A stretch of 8,186 nt of DNA, taken from contig JACDCN010000083.1 of the NCBI GenBank assembly GCA_013817555.1, positions 1 to 8,186 on the forward strand, in the 5' to 3' direction. A program made the position numbers and the translations under genes. Below are positions 1-5,159 of the stretch, piece by piece (positions within the stretch are counted from its first letter, which is position 1; every line of letters starts with the position of its first letter). The DNA comes from Actinomycetota bacterium. GTDB lineage: Bacteria > Actinomycetota > Thermoleophilia > Gaiellales > Gaiellaceae. Below the pieces are notes generated by a model, which worked only from the letters and a program-made list of their open reading frames with translations, had not been told where the DNA came from and did not search any database.

Positions 1-704
1 CCATCCTGGCCTTCATTCTCCTCGAGCGCTACCAGCGGGCGCCGATGCTCCCGCTCGAGCTCTTCCGAAGCCGAACGTATGCGGGAGCGAACATGGTCAT
101 GCTCCTGGTCGCGCTGGCGATGTTCGGGGTGTTCTTCTTCCTCTCCCTGTACATGCAGAACGTCCTCGACTACTCCGCCGTCCAGACCGGGGCCGCGTTC
201 CTGCCGATGACGATCCTGATCATCCTCATCGCGCCGGTCGCAGGGAAGACGAGCGACCGGTTCGGATCGCGCGGGCTCATGACGGCGGGAATGATCCTGA
301 TCGCGGTTCAGCTCCTGTACTTCTCGCGGCTCGGAGTGGAAGCGTCGTTCTGGAATCTTCTGCCGGCGTTTCTCGTCGGCGGTGTGGGAATGGCGCTCAC
401 CATGACACCGAGCGCGGCCGCGGCGACGCGCAGCGTCTCGGTGGACAAGGCCGGCGTGGGCGCCGCAGTCCTGAACGCTTCCCGCCAGGTCGGCGGGTCG
501 CTCGGCATCGCCCTGATCGGAGCGATCATGGCCATCGAAGCCGGTGGCGAGCGGACGCCCGAGGCGTTCGTCGATGGCCTCCAGACCGCGCTCCTCGTTG
601 CCTCTGGAATCGCCACGCTCGGGGCGGTCGTCGCCTTCTCCATGGTTCGCCCGCACGAAGCCGCGCGACTGGCTGGTCACAGCGTTGCGGAGACGGCCGC
701 TTGA
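1..704 (+). CDS. DHA2-family MFS multidrug efflux transporter, C-terminal part (5' end outside window)
   Basis: The reading frame is open from the left edge (first full codon at base 3) to the TGA at 702-704, giving about 234 residues, so only the C-terminal half of a transporter is present. The ATG at 45 is internal: the codons before it continue the family-like stretch ending LLERYQRAPM. The segment PMLPLELFRSRTY followed by hydrophobic helices, then FFLSLYMQNVLDYSA and QTGAAFLPM, is characteristic of the 14-helix DHA2 (EmrB/QacA/LfrA) drug:H+ antiporters of the inner membrane. The loop AGKTSDRFGSRG is the familiar Gly/Asp/Arg-rich cytoplasmic loop between helices. About six or seven membrane segments remain visible. 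The stop overlaps the TTG start of the TetR gene by 4 bp, implying one mRNA and translational coupling. Substrate cannot be read from the sequence. The family call is firm. Confidence 0.9.
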   Translation, partial: ILAFILLERYQRAPMLPLELFRSRTYAGANMVMLLVALAMFGVFFFLSLYMQNVLDYSAVQTGAAFLPMTILIILIAPVAGKTSDRFGSRGLMTAGMILIAVQLLYFSRLGVEASFWNLLPAFLVGGVGMALTMTPSAAAATRSVSVDKAGVGAAVLNASRQVGGSLGIALIGAIMAIEAGGERTPEAFVDGLQTALLVASGIATLGAVVAFSMVRPHEAARLAGHSVAETAA

Positions 705-1300
705 CGGCTCCCACCAGCGCGCGTCTTCCCGCGGCGGAGCGGCGCCGTGCGCTCGTCGAGGCGGCCCTCCGGGTGTTCTCGGAGGGAAGCTACGCAGGAG
801 CGACCACGTCGCAGATCGCGCGCGAAGCCGGTGTCTCGGAGCCGATCCTCTACCGGCACTTCGCTTCCAAGCGGGAGCTCTACTTCGCGTGCCTGGACAG
901 AGCGTGGATCCGGATCCGGGAGCGCATCGAGAAGGAGATCGACGAGCTCGGACCGGAGGTCGGGTGGCGCGCGGTCGGGCCCGCGACGATGCGTGAGATG
1001 AAGGTCGTGCTCCCAAGCCTCTGGATGCAGGCGATAACCGAGGCCGGCGAGGATCCCGAGATCCGCCGCCATGTGCGCGGCCACATGCGCCAGGTGCACG
1101 ACTTCTTCGCGGACGTGCTCCGGCGAGTGCAGGAGCAGGGCGGAATCCACCCGGATCGCGACCCTGACACGGAGGCATGGGTCTTCATCGCGGGCAGCCT
1201 CCTCGTCTCAGTCGCCGACCGCCTCGGCGGCCCCTTGAAAGCGGAGGACTTCGAGGCGATCAAAGCCGAGCGTCTCCGCTGGCTAACGGGCACGCCTTAG
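701..1300 (+). CDS. TetR/AcrR-family transcriptional regulator
   Basis: This 199-residue protein has the usual TetR length. An N-terminal helix (RRALVEAALRVFSEGSY, about residues 15-31) leads into the helix-turn-helix at residues 34-57 (TTSQIAREAGVSEPILYRHF), which closely fits the TetR_N pattern including the YRHF/K signature. The remaining helical part is the ligand-binding and dimerisation domain, which is variable in this family. The start is the TTG at 701, overlapping the transporter stop. GGAGA at 689-693 lies about 7 bases upstream as a ribosome-binding site, and no in-frame ATG exists before residue 97, which would remove the DNA-binding domain. The 4-bp overlap with an efflux pump suggests it represses that pump and its own operon in response to a toxic compound, as LfrR does for LfrA. 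That role is inferred from context. The operator would lie upstream of the window. Confidence 0.92.
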   Translation: MTAPTSARLPAAERRRALVEAALRVFSEGSYAGATTSQIAREAGVSEPILYRHFASKRELYFACLDRAWIRIRERIEKEIDELGPEVGWRAVGPATMREMKVVLPSLWMQAITEAGEDPEIRRHVRGHMRQVHDFFADVLRRVQEQGGIHPDRDPDTEAWVFIAGSLLVSVADRLGGPLKAEDFEAIKAERLRWLTGTP

Positions 1301-1412
1301 AAGCCTGTAAGAAGCGGACCAGGTCGTCGCAACAGTCGAAGGCCGGAGGGCGATTCATTCGCCCGCAGGCCCGGCGCAACTTGGCTCGAGACCCGCAGCG
1401 TAAGGAGGGGCA

Positions 1413-1439
1413 CGTGGGGGAACCACGGGTTCCCCCACG
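1413..1439. repeat. Perfect 12-bp inverted repeat with 3-nt loop
   Basis: CGTGGGGGAACC at 1413-1424 is the exact reverse complement of GGTTCCCCCACG at 1428-1439, with loop ACG. As RNA it would be a very stable hairpin on either strand. It lies immediately before the terminator-like hairpin at 1447-1474. No T-run follows it directly on the plus strand, so alone it is a poor intrinsic terminator. It could be a structural or protein-binding element, a backup terminator for minus-strand transcription, or a sequestering stem for the GTG start at 1414. Confidence 0.75.
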
Positions 1440-1446
1440 AACGAAA

Positions 1447-1474
1447 ACGCCCCCGGCTGCGGCTCCGGGGGCGT
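1447..1474. terminator. Rho-independent terminator hairpin, probably bidirectional
   Basis: ACGCCCCCGG at 1447-1456 pairs perfectly with CCGGGGGCGT at 1465-1474 around an 8-base loop. On the minus strand the stem runs straight into TTTT then CGTTCG, the better tail. On the plus strand it is followed by CTTCCGTTT. It is well placed to end the efflux/tetR mRNA from the left, about 150 bp past the tetR stop, and a minus-strand transcript started at the promoter near 1622-1650. Confidence 0.7.
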
Positions 1475-1616
1475 CTTCCGTTTGAGGCGACCCTTCCCGG
1501 GGCAGCGAGCCGGAGAATCGTGGCTCTGCGGCCCAGCCACGCTCTTCCTGCGCCCGCTTGCGGATCCGGCGGTGGCGCCCGCGCATCCGATCTGGCGTCC
1601 GATCGGTGCGGTGTGG
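1447..1616 (-). ncRNA. Candidate small RNA bounded by a strong promoter and terminator
   Basis: The minus strand carries a near-consensus promoter (-10 at 1622-1627) and, about 170 bases downstream, the terminator stem at 1474-1447 running into a T-run. No gene lies on that strand in between, and further transcription would be antisense to the tetR gene. The predicted RNA contains internal pairings such as CCGATC with GATCGG (about 1599-1604 and 1585-1590) and GTGGCT with AGCCAC (about 1536-1541 and 1521-1526). I could not match it to 6S RNA, SRP RNA, tmRNA, RNase P RNA or a known riboswitch. The transcript is inferred only from its signals. An unannotated short peptide mRNA is the main alternative. 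Confidence 0.35.
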
Positions 1617-1621
1617 GCCTG

Positions 1622-1650
1622 ACTATAGGAGCCATGTCCAGATAAGTCAA
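1622..1650 (-). promoter_or_regulatory. Near-consensus sigma-70-type promoter, directed leftwards
   Basis: Read on the minus strand, TTGACT (1650-1645) is followed after exactly 17 bases by TATAGT (1627-1622). That is five of six consensus bases in each box with ideal spacing, and the best promoter match I found in the window. The start would lie near 1615. Two GTCAAGT heptamers (1646-1652 and 1659-1665) cover or abut its -35 box, so a protein bound there should regulate it. Confidence 0.6.
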
Positions 1651-1689
1651 GTAGCTAGGTCAAGTGATTTCGAATAGTCTTACTTGACC
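1645..1689. promoter_or_regulatory. Three GTCAAGT heptamers: candidate operator upstream of the XRE-TPR gene
   Basis: GTCAAGT occurs at 1646-1652 and 1659-1665 as direct repeats 13 bp apart, and inverted as ACTTGAC at 1682-1688. The last two extend to a perfect 8-bp inverted repeat, GGTCAAGT (1658-1665) with ACTTGACC (1682-1689). The patch is clearly more AT-rich than its surroundings and begins about 70-110 bp before the XRE-TPR start. TTGACC at 1684-1689 could also serve as a plus-strand -35 box, but no good -10 follows at the right distance. Autoregulation by the neighbouring regulator is inference. Confidence 0.45.
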
Positions 1690-1756
1690 CAAATGCGGGA
1701 GGCGCACATCCCCCGGCCAGGGGAGTGCGGCCGCTCCGTCAGCCGGGTTCACTTCG

Positions 1757-3112
1757 ATGGGCATGAACGAAACCGCCAAAACAGCACTACCAGGGTCGAC
1801 AAGCCGCCAAGGGGGCACACATCTTGGCGAGCGCGTGCGCGCGCTCCGCGTTGCCGCAGGGCTGACCCAGGCCGAGCTCGCCGGCGGCCGTTTCTCCAAG
1901 GAATACGTCAGCCAGATCGAGCGTGGCAAGACTCGCCCGACCGAGAGCACTATCGCGCTGCTCGCCGAGCGCCTGGGTGTCGACCAGGGATTTCTCACTT
2001 CGGGTGTCTCCAGCGAGGAGCGCACGAAGGTCGAAGCCTTGCTCGCCCGGGCCGAAGCGCTCTCCGAGGCGCATCAGTACTCCGAGGCAATCGACGCATT
2101 CCGGGACGCGCGACCCGCGGTCGACGGGACGTGGGCGCCGGCTCTCGAGCTCCGGATCCTTTCCGGCGAAGCGTGGGCGCTCCAGCAGAGCGGGGAGATC
2201 AACCCGGCCCTGGCGCTCTTGCAGTCGGCACGCGAGGTTGCGGAAAGTCCGGACTTCTCGGACGTCGACCGAGCGGATGTCCTGTTTCGGATCGCGGTGT
2301 GCCGGTACAAGCTCTCGAGCGTCGGCACGGCCGTCGCCCTGTTCGGCGAAGCGCTTCTCCTCGCCGAACGATCCGGGTTGCCCTGTGACTTGTTGCGCGC
2401 CGACATTCTCGGCTGGCGTTCACGTTGCCACCGGCTCCAGCGTGACTACGTCGCCGCTCACGAGGACGTAGAACGGGCACTCGAGCTCGCCCAGGACCTC
2501 GGCGACCGTCGCGCGATTGCGAATACGTACTTCCAAGCGTCCCTCATCGCGCAGCGCCAGGGCCACTGGGTCCTTTCGCGTGGGTATGCGCAGAGGGCGA
2601 AGAATCTCTACCAGGAACTGAACGACGAGCGTAACGTCGGTCGCCTCCTACTCGCTCTCGGTGGCCTCACGCTCCTCCTGGGAGACGAGGATCAGGCTGT
2701 CGAGCACTTGAAGGCGTCCTTTTCCAGGGCGCTCGAGAGCGATTCACCCCCTGACGCCGCTCAGGCGCTCCAGGGTCTCGCCAGGGTTCATCTGAACCGT
2801 GGTGAGTACGACCAGGCGGACGAGCTCGCTCGCAAGGCGCTCGACCTTCTGGGAGATCGGGAGGACTACCTCCACGAGGTTTGCCCGTCGCAGCTCGTTC
2901 TGGGGCGAGCGCTAATGGAGCGCGGGCAGCTCGACGAGGCGGGAGACTGCTTCCGGGCGGCTGACGCGGCTGCTGAGCAGCTGGCGTCGATCAGCCACCG
3001 AACGGAGGCGTGGGTTGCACTCGGGGATTTGGCGGCACGTCGTGGAGACGACCGCGAATCCGCACGCCTGTACCGGAACGCCGCCGAGGCGCTCCAGGAA
3101 ATCCGCTTCTAG
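1757..3112 (+). CDS. XRE-family HTH regulator with long TPR domain (RRNPP-like architecture)
   Basis: The 451-residue protein has an N-terminal XRE/Cro-type HTH at about residues 22-80: LGERVRALRVAAGLTQAELA, then FSKEYVSQIERGKTRPT and a third part IALLAERLGV. The segment YVSQIERGKTRP is the standard recognition-helix signature. From about residue 90 to the end it is all helical, with repeated TPR-like pairs such as YSEAIDAFRDA, YVAAHEDVERALELA, EDQAVEHLKASFSRALE, YDQADELARKALDLL, LDEAGDCFRAADAA and RESARLYRNAAEAL; I estimate eight or nine repeats. No membrane segment or enzyme domain is seen, so it should be a cytoplasmic DNA-binding protein whose TPR superhelix senses a ligand, often a peptide in RRNPP regulators. 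The start is the ATG at 1757, with a second ATG at 1763. Neither has a clear ribosome-binding site, and both keep the HTH intact. A micro-ORF follows 17 bp after the stop. Confidence 0.88.
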   Translation: MGMNETAKTALPGSTSRQGGTHLGERVRALRVAAGLTQAELAGGRFSKEYVSQIERGKTRPTESTIALLAERLGVDQGFLTSGVSSEERTKVEALLARAEALSEAHQYSEAIDAFRDARPAVDGTWAPALELRILSGEAWALQQSGEINPALALLQSAREVAESPDFSDVDRADVLFRIAVCRYKLSSVGTAVALFGEALLLAERSGLPCDLLRADILGWRSRCHRLQRDYVAAHEDVERALELAQDLGDRRAIANTYFQASLIAQRQGHWVLSRGYAQRAKNLYQELNDERNVGRLLLALGGLTLLLGDEDQAVEHLKASFSRALESDSPPDAAQALQGLARVHLNRGEYDQADELARKALDLLGDREDYLHEVCPSQLVLGRALMERGQLDEAGDCFRAADAAAEQLASISHRTEAWVALGDLAARRGDDRESARLYRNAAEALQEIRF

Positions 3113-3118
3113 TCAGAG

Positions 3119-3124
3119 AGGAGG
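3119..3124 (+). promoter_or_regulatory. Strong Shine-Dalgarno of the micro-ORF
   Basis: AGGAGG at 3119-3124, extended upstream by the purine run GAG, lies 5 bases before the ATG at 3130. It stands out because most other genes here have no Shine-Dalgarno at all, and it is the main argument that the following 31-codon ORF is translated. Confidence 0.75.
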
Positions 3125-3129
3125 TCGCC

Positions 3130-3225
3130 ATGAAGCCGAAGCTGATCCTTCTTCTCACGAACCTGGCTTTGCTGGCGGCGTGGATGGGCGAGTTCGCCTC
3201 CATGTCCTGGCCCGACGGTCACTAG
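3130..3225 (+). CDS. 31-aa hydrophobic micro-protein, candidate signalling propeptide
   Basis: The ORF runs from an ATG behind AGGAGG to TAG. The product starts MKPK (basic n-region), has a hydrophobic core at residues 5-19 (LILLLTNLALLAAWM) and ends in a short polar/aromatic tail, residues 20-31, finishing SWPDGH. This is the layout of a signal-peptide-driven pro-peptide or a tiny single-span membrane protein. Cleavage after Ala23 or Ser24 would release a peptide of 7 or 8 residues. The position 17 bp downstream of an XRE-TPR regulator matches Rgg/SHP, PlcR/PapR, NprR/NprX and Rap/Phr pairs, where the downstream micro-ORF encodes the ligand of the TPR domain. I do not recognise the peptide itself. 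The alternative is a small membrane protein unrelated to signalling. Translation is likely; the signalling role is inference. Confidence 0.6.
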   Translation: MKPKLILLLTNLALLAAWMGEFASMSWPDGH

Positions 3226-3271
3226 GACCTTCGAGAAGCTGCGGCTGGGTCGGCCGCGTCGACGGCGTAAC

Positions 3272-3277
3272 TACACT
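3272..3277 (+). promoter_or_regulatory. -10 element of a probable leaderless promoter
   Basis: TACACT (TANNNT type) lies 9 bases before the ATG at 3287, and no Shine-Dalgarno is present in between. Transcription would begin at or next to the start codon. No good -35 box is visible. Confidence 0.4.
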
Positions 3278-3286
3278 GGACACCGT

Positions 3287-4198
3287 ATGCGCCCTGCGCT
3301 GGCACTGCTCGCAGTGGCGTGCCTGTTCCTGACCGGGTGTGGTGGCTCCGACGACGACGTCGAGACATCGGGTGTTCCCGGGGGCGGTGACACGCTCGAA
3401 GAGCTCTGGCGAGCGCCAGGTGACGACGTCGCGGTCATCGCGGGAACGGAGAACCATGAGCCGGGTGACGTCCGCGTGTCGTTCCTCGTCGTCGACAGCC
3501 AGGGAGAGGTCTCACTGCTCCCCACCGCGCGAGTGTGGGTCGCGCGGGCGCTCGCTGCCAGGCCATTCCTGGAGTCGACGGCGCAGCTCGAACGCATAGG
3601 TGTGCCGGGCGGGGCGGAAGCCGATGCGACGCACATCTACGTCGCGCACCTCCATCTCACCGAGCCTGGCACATACTGGCTCCTCGCGGAGCCCGAGGGC
3701 GGGAAGAAGGTGCAGGCGCTCGGAAACGTCGTCGTGAAGGATGGCTCTGAGCCCGGTCCCGGCGATCCCGCCCCGCGGTCGGAGACGCCCACGCTTGCCT
3801 CCGCCGGAGGGGACGCCTCGAAGCTGACGACGAGGACGCCTCCGGACAAGTTGCTCCTTCGCTACTCCGTCGCTGGCTCGCTGCGGGCGAAGGTCCCGTT
3901 TGTGGTGACGTTCTCGACGCCGAAGTTCTGCTCGAGTCGCACGTGCGGACCCGTGGTCGACGTCGTCGAGGAGACGGCGCGGCGCTTCGAGGGCAAGGGC
4001 GTCCGGTTCATCCATGTCGAGGTGTTCGAGGGCAACGATCCCGCGCGAGGACTCAACAGTTGGATGCGGGAGTGGGGCCTCGAGACCGAGCCGTGGACCT
4101 TCCTCGTCAGTCGCAACGGAAAGATCGCCGAGCGCTTCGAGGGCGCGGTGTCGGTGCGCGAGCTGGAGGACGCGGTCAGCGCCGTAATAGGTGGCTGA
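3287..4198 (+). CDS. Lipoprotein with C-terminal thioredoxin-like domain (C-X4-C)
   Basis: The 303-residue protein begins with a lipoprotein signal peptide: MRP, hydrophobic residues 4-16, and lipobox LTGC with the lipidated Cys18, then a GGSDDD linker, so it should be anchored outside the membrane. Residues about 45-152 look like a beta-rich domain (VSFLVVDSQGEV, GTYWLLAEPEGG, NVVVKDGSE). A Pro/Gly/Ser-rich linker at about 153-186 follows. Residues about 187-303 resemble thioredoxin: the strand VPFVVTFSTPKF, then Cys215 and Cys220 in FCSSRTCGP, the helix VVDVVEETARRFEG, the strand VRFIHVEVF, then EPWTFLVSRNGKI, where Pro269 fits the cis-proline, and a final helix. The usual CXXC is replaced by C-X4-C, so classical disulfide reductase chemistry is uncertain. 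Cell-envelope thiol redox or metal handling is possible. The gene converges with the dehydrogenase gene, with a 12-bp gap. Confidence 0.8.
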   Translation: MRPALALLAVACLFLTGCGGSDDDVETSGVPGGGDTLEELWRAPGDDVAVIAGTENHEPGDVRVSFLVVDSQGEVSLLPTARVWVARALAARPFLESTAQLERIGVPGGAEADATHIYVAHLHLTEPGTYWLLAEPEGGKKVQALGNVVVKDGSEPGPGDPAPRSETPTLASAGGDASKLTTRTPPDKLLLRYSVAGSLRAKVPFVVTFSTPKFCSSRTCGPVVDVVEETARRFEGKGVRFIHVEVFEGNDPARGLNSWMREWGLETEPWTFLVSRNGKIAERFEGAVSVRELEDAVSAVIGG

Positions 4199-4210
4199 GC
4201 TCCGCGGGCA

Positions 4211-4891
4211 TCAGAAAGCGTCCCCGACCCGCTCGATCACGAGCTGTGGCACACGGGCACGCGGACTCAGCCTGAGCACAGTACGGACAAGCTCGGCGAC
4301 GTCTTCGACCTGAATCATCTCCTCCGCCGGGAGTCCGGTCCAGTCCGTCATGCGGGTCGCGACGAAGGCCGGGCAGATCGCGGTCGCGCGGATGCCCGAT
4401 TCGGCCTCCTCGCGGTTCAGCGAGTTCGTGATGGAGATGATCGCCGCTTTCGTCGCCCCGTAGACGGCGAGACCCGGTGTCGGAATCGTCCCGGCGATCG
4501 AGGCCAGCATCATGATCTGCCCCTTCGACGCTCGGAGCAGCGGGAGCGACTCGCGGGTCACGACCAGCGAGGCACGGAGGTTCACGTCGAGCTGGAGCGC
4601 GATCGCCTTTGTCTCCTGCTCGGCGAACGCGCCGCCAATGCCGATGCCCGCGGAGTTGACGAGCACATCCATTCCTCCGTAGCGCTCCGCGTGCTCTGCC
4701 ACGACGCGGACGCACTCGTCCGCGTTCGAGAGATTGGCTGCGACGGCGAGAGCGCCCAGCTCGCTCGCAGCTTCCTCCAGCGGCTCGGGTCGGCGTGCTG
4801 CAAGCGTGAGCTCGTGCCCCTCCTCGCGGAGCATGCGGGCGAGCGCGAGGCCGATACCCGCGGAACCTCCCGTGACGAGCGCGGATTTCAT
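4211..4891 (-). CDS. Short-chain dehydrogenase/reductase (SDR), classical type
   Basis: With the start at 4891 the product is 226 residues: MKSALVTGGSAGIG places the Rossmann glycine motif at residues 7-14, exactly where classical SDRs have it. Other landmarks are ARR at 32-34 after the second strand (suggesting NADP(H)), VNSAG at 78-82 in place of NNAG, Asn104, Ser131, and Tyr144/Lys148 in YGATK, giving a full Asn-Ser-Tyr-Lys tetrad. CPAFVATRM corresponds to the PGxVxT region. The frame stays open to 5137, but that extension is Pro/Arg-rich and runs through the hairpin and the repeat element, so I reject it. GATACT (4904-4899) lies 7 bases before the ATG with no Shine-Dalgarno, fitting a leaderless mRNA. 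The substrate is unknown: the C-terminal substrate region is short and gives no specific clue. Confidence 0.9.
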   Translation of the reverse strand: MKSALVTGGSAGIGLALARMLREEGHELTLAARRPEPLEEAASELGALAVAANLSNADECVRVVAEHAERYGGMDVLVNSAGIGIGGAFAEQETKAIALQLDVNLRASLVVTRESLPLLRASKGQIMMLASIAGTIPTPGLAVYGATKAAIISITNSLNREEAESGIRATAICPAFVATRMTDWTGLPAEEMIQVEDVAELVRTVLRLSPRARVPQLVIERVGDAF

Positions 4892-4898
4892 CGGACCG

Positions 4899-4904
4899 AG
4901 TATC
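4899..4904 (-). promoter_or_regulatory. -10-like box directly upstream of the SDR start
   Basis: On the minus strand GATACT matches four of six -10 consensus bases and sits 7 bases before the ATG at 4891, compatible with a leaderless transcript. The -35 region would fall inside the hairpin at 4915-4946 and shows no consensus match. Confidence 0.35.
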
Positions 4905-4914
4905 CCAGGAGAAA

Positions 4915-4946
4915 CAAGCGGCCGCCGAGGGGGCGGCGGCCGCTTG
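4915..4946. terminator. Perfect 12-bp GC-rich hairpin upstream of the SDR gene
   Basis: CAAGCGGCCGCC (4915-4926) pairs exactly with GGCGGCCGCTTG (4935-4946) around an 8-base purine-rich loop. On the minus strand it is followed by TTTCTCC, a modest T-run; on the plus strand by CTATCGG. As a terminator it would act mainly on leftward transcripts entering from the repeat element, insulating the SDR promoter. A bidirectional stop for plus-strand read-through is also possible. Confidence 0.5.
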
Positions 4947-5023
4947 CTATCGGGGGAGAGGAGAGGGGGTCTTTCTCTCCGCGCGCCGATTTCGCCGCCT
5001 CGAACTGGCTTCCTTCCCGCACC
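4947..5023. other. Non-coding spacer with a purine-rich tract
   Basis: Between the hairpin and the left repeat copy lies a G/A-rich run (4951-4969) with a weak stem, GGAGAG at 4955-4960 against CTCTCC at 4975-4980. No gene or promoter can be supported here. Confidence 0.5.
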
Positions 5024-5149
5024 TAGAGGCTGCTGTGAAATTGACGCGCAGCCGGGGGCGGTCACGACCAAGCCGGGCGAGGGTGTGGCGATCCGGCGCC
5101 GTGTCGTGACCGTCATCCGGCCCGCCGTGAATTTCACATCAGGCCTCTA
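5024..5149 (+). repeat. MITE-like palindromic repeat, copy 1 (126 bp)
   Basis: The ends are imperfect terminal inverted repeats of about 45 bp (5024-5068 and 5103-5149). Both begin TAGAGGC, share TGTGAAATT about 10 bases in, and end at GGTCACGAC. The whole unit could fold into one long hairpin. It has no coding capacity of its own. A diverged copy lies in inverted orientation at 7999-8168, with a 30-bp identical block (copy 1: 5051-5080) and another of about 23 bp around 5085-5107. The outermost TA on each side could be a TA target duplication, as made by IS630/mariner-type transposases; this is inference. It ends inside the probable selD -10 box. Confidence 0.8.
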
Positions 5150-5153
5150 AACT
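5148..5153 (+). promoter_or_regulatory. -10 box of selD, half contributed by the repeat element
   Basis: TAAACT lies 6 bases before the GTG start at 5160, with no Shine-Dalgarno in between, as expected for a leaderless mRNA. Its first two bases are the terminal TA of the repeat. No clear -35 box is visible in the repeat. Confidence 0.45.
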
Positions 5154-5159
5154 CTCCGA

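Larger units (their letters stand above)
1301..1756. other. 456-bp intergenic region rich in hairpins and promoter elements
   Basis: No convincing protein gene is seen on either strand here. The stretch holds, from left to right: a small stem-loop (GGGCGA at 1348-1353 pairing with TCGCCC at 1359-1364, no T-run); a Shine-Dalgarno-like AAGGAGG at 1402-1408 before a 23-codon ORF; two strong hairpins at 1413-1439 and 1447-1474; a near-consensus minus-strand promoter at 1622-1650; and an AT-richer patch at 1641-1690 with three GTCAAGT heptamers. Longer minus-strand ORFs through here are Arg/Pro-rich and look like frame shadows. Confidence 0.8.

Noticed and set aside
1400..1480. Possible cyclic-di-AMP (ydaO-type) riboswitch because of GGGGGAACCACGGGT
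   Set aside because: Only this short piece resembles the motif. It is fully explained as a perfect hairpin, the other conserved segments are absent, and no suitable gene follows in the right orientation.
1447..1620. 6S RNA or SRP RNA on the minus strand
   Set aside because: A CCGCAAGCGGG stretch recalls 6S RNA, but the closing stem and central bubble are not found, and the conserved SRP GGAA-loop helix is absent. It is kept only as an unassigned small RNA candidate.
1260..1650. Minus-strand ORFs of 108 and 117 residues through the intergenic region
   Set aside because: Arg/Pro/Ala-rich composition, mutual overlap in different frames, and passage through two hairpins indicate chance open frames.
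3899..3960. Selenoprotein hypothesis for the thioredoxin-like lipoprotein because selD is nearby
   Set aside because: Both active-site codons are TGC, no in-frame TGA interrupts the gene, and selD belongs to a separate transcription unit.
4892..5137. 82-residue N-terminal extension of the SDR up to an ATG at 5137
   Set aside because: The extension is Pro/Arg-rich, runs through a perfect hairpin and the repeat element, and would push the Rossmann glycine motif about 80 residues from the N-terminus.
5024..5149. Long palindrome read as part of a CRISPR array or attachment site
   Set aside because: There are only two copies, 3 kb apart and inverted, with no regular spacers and no integrase or tRNA gene.
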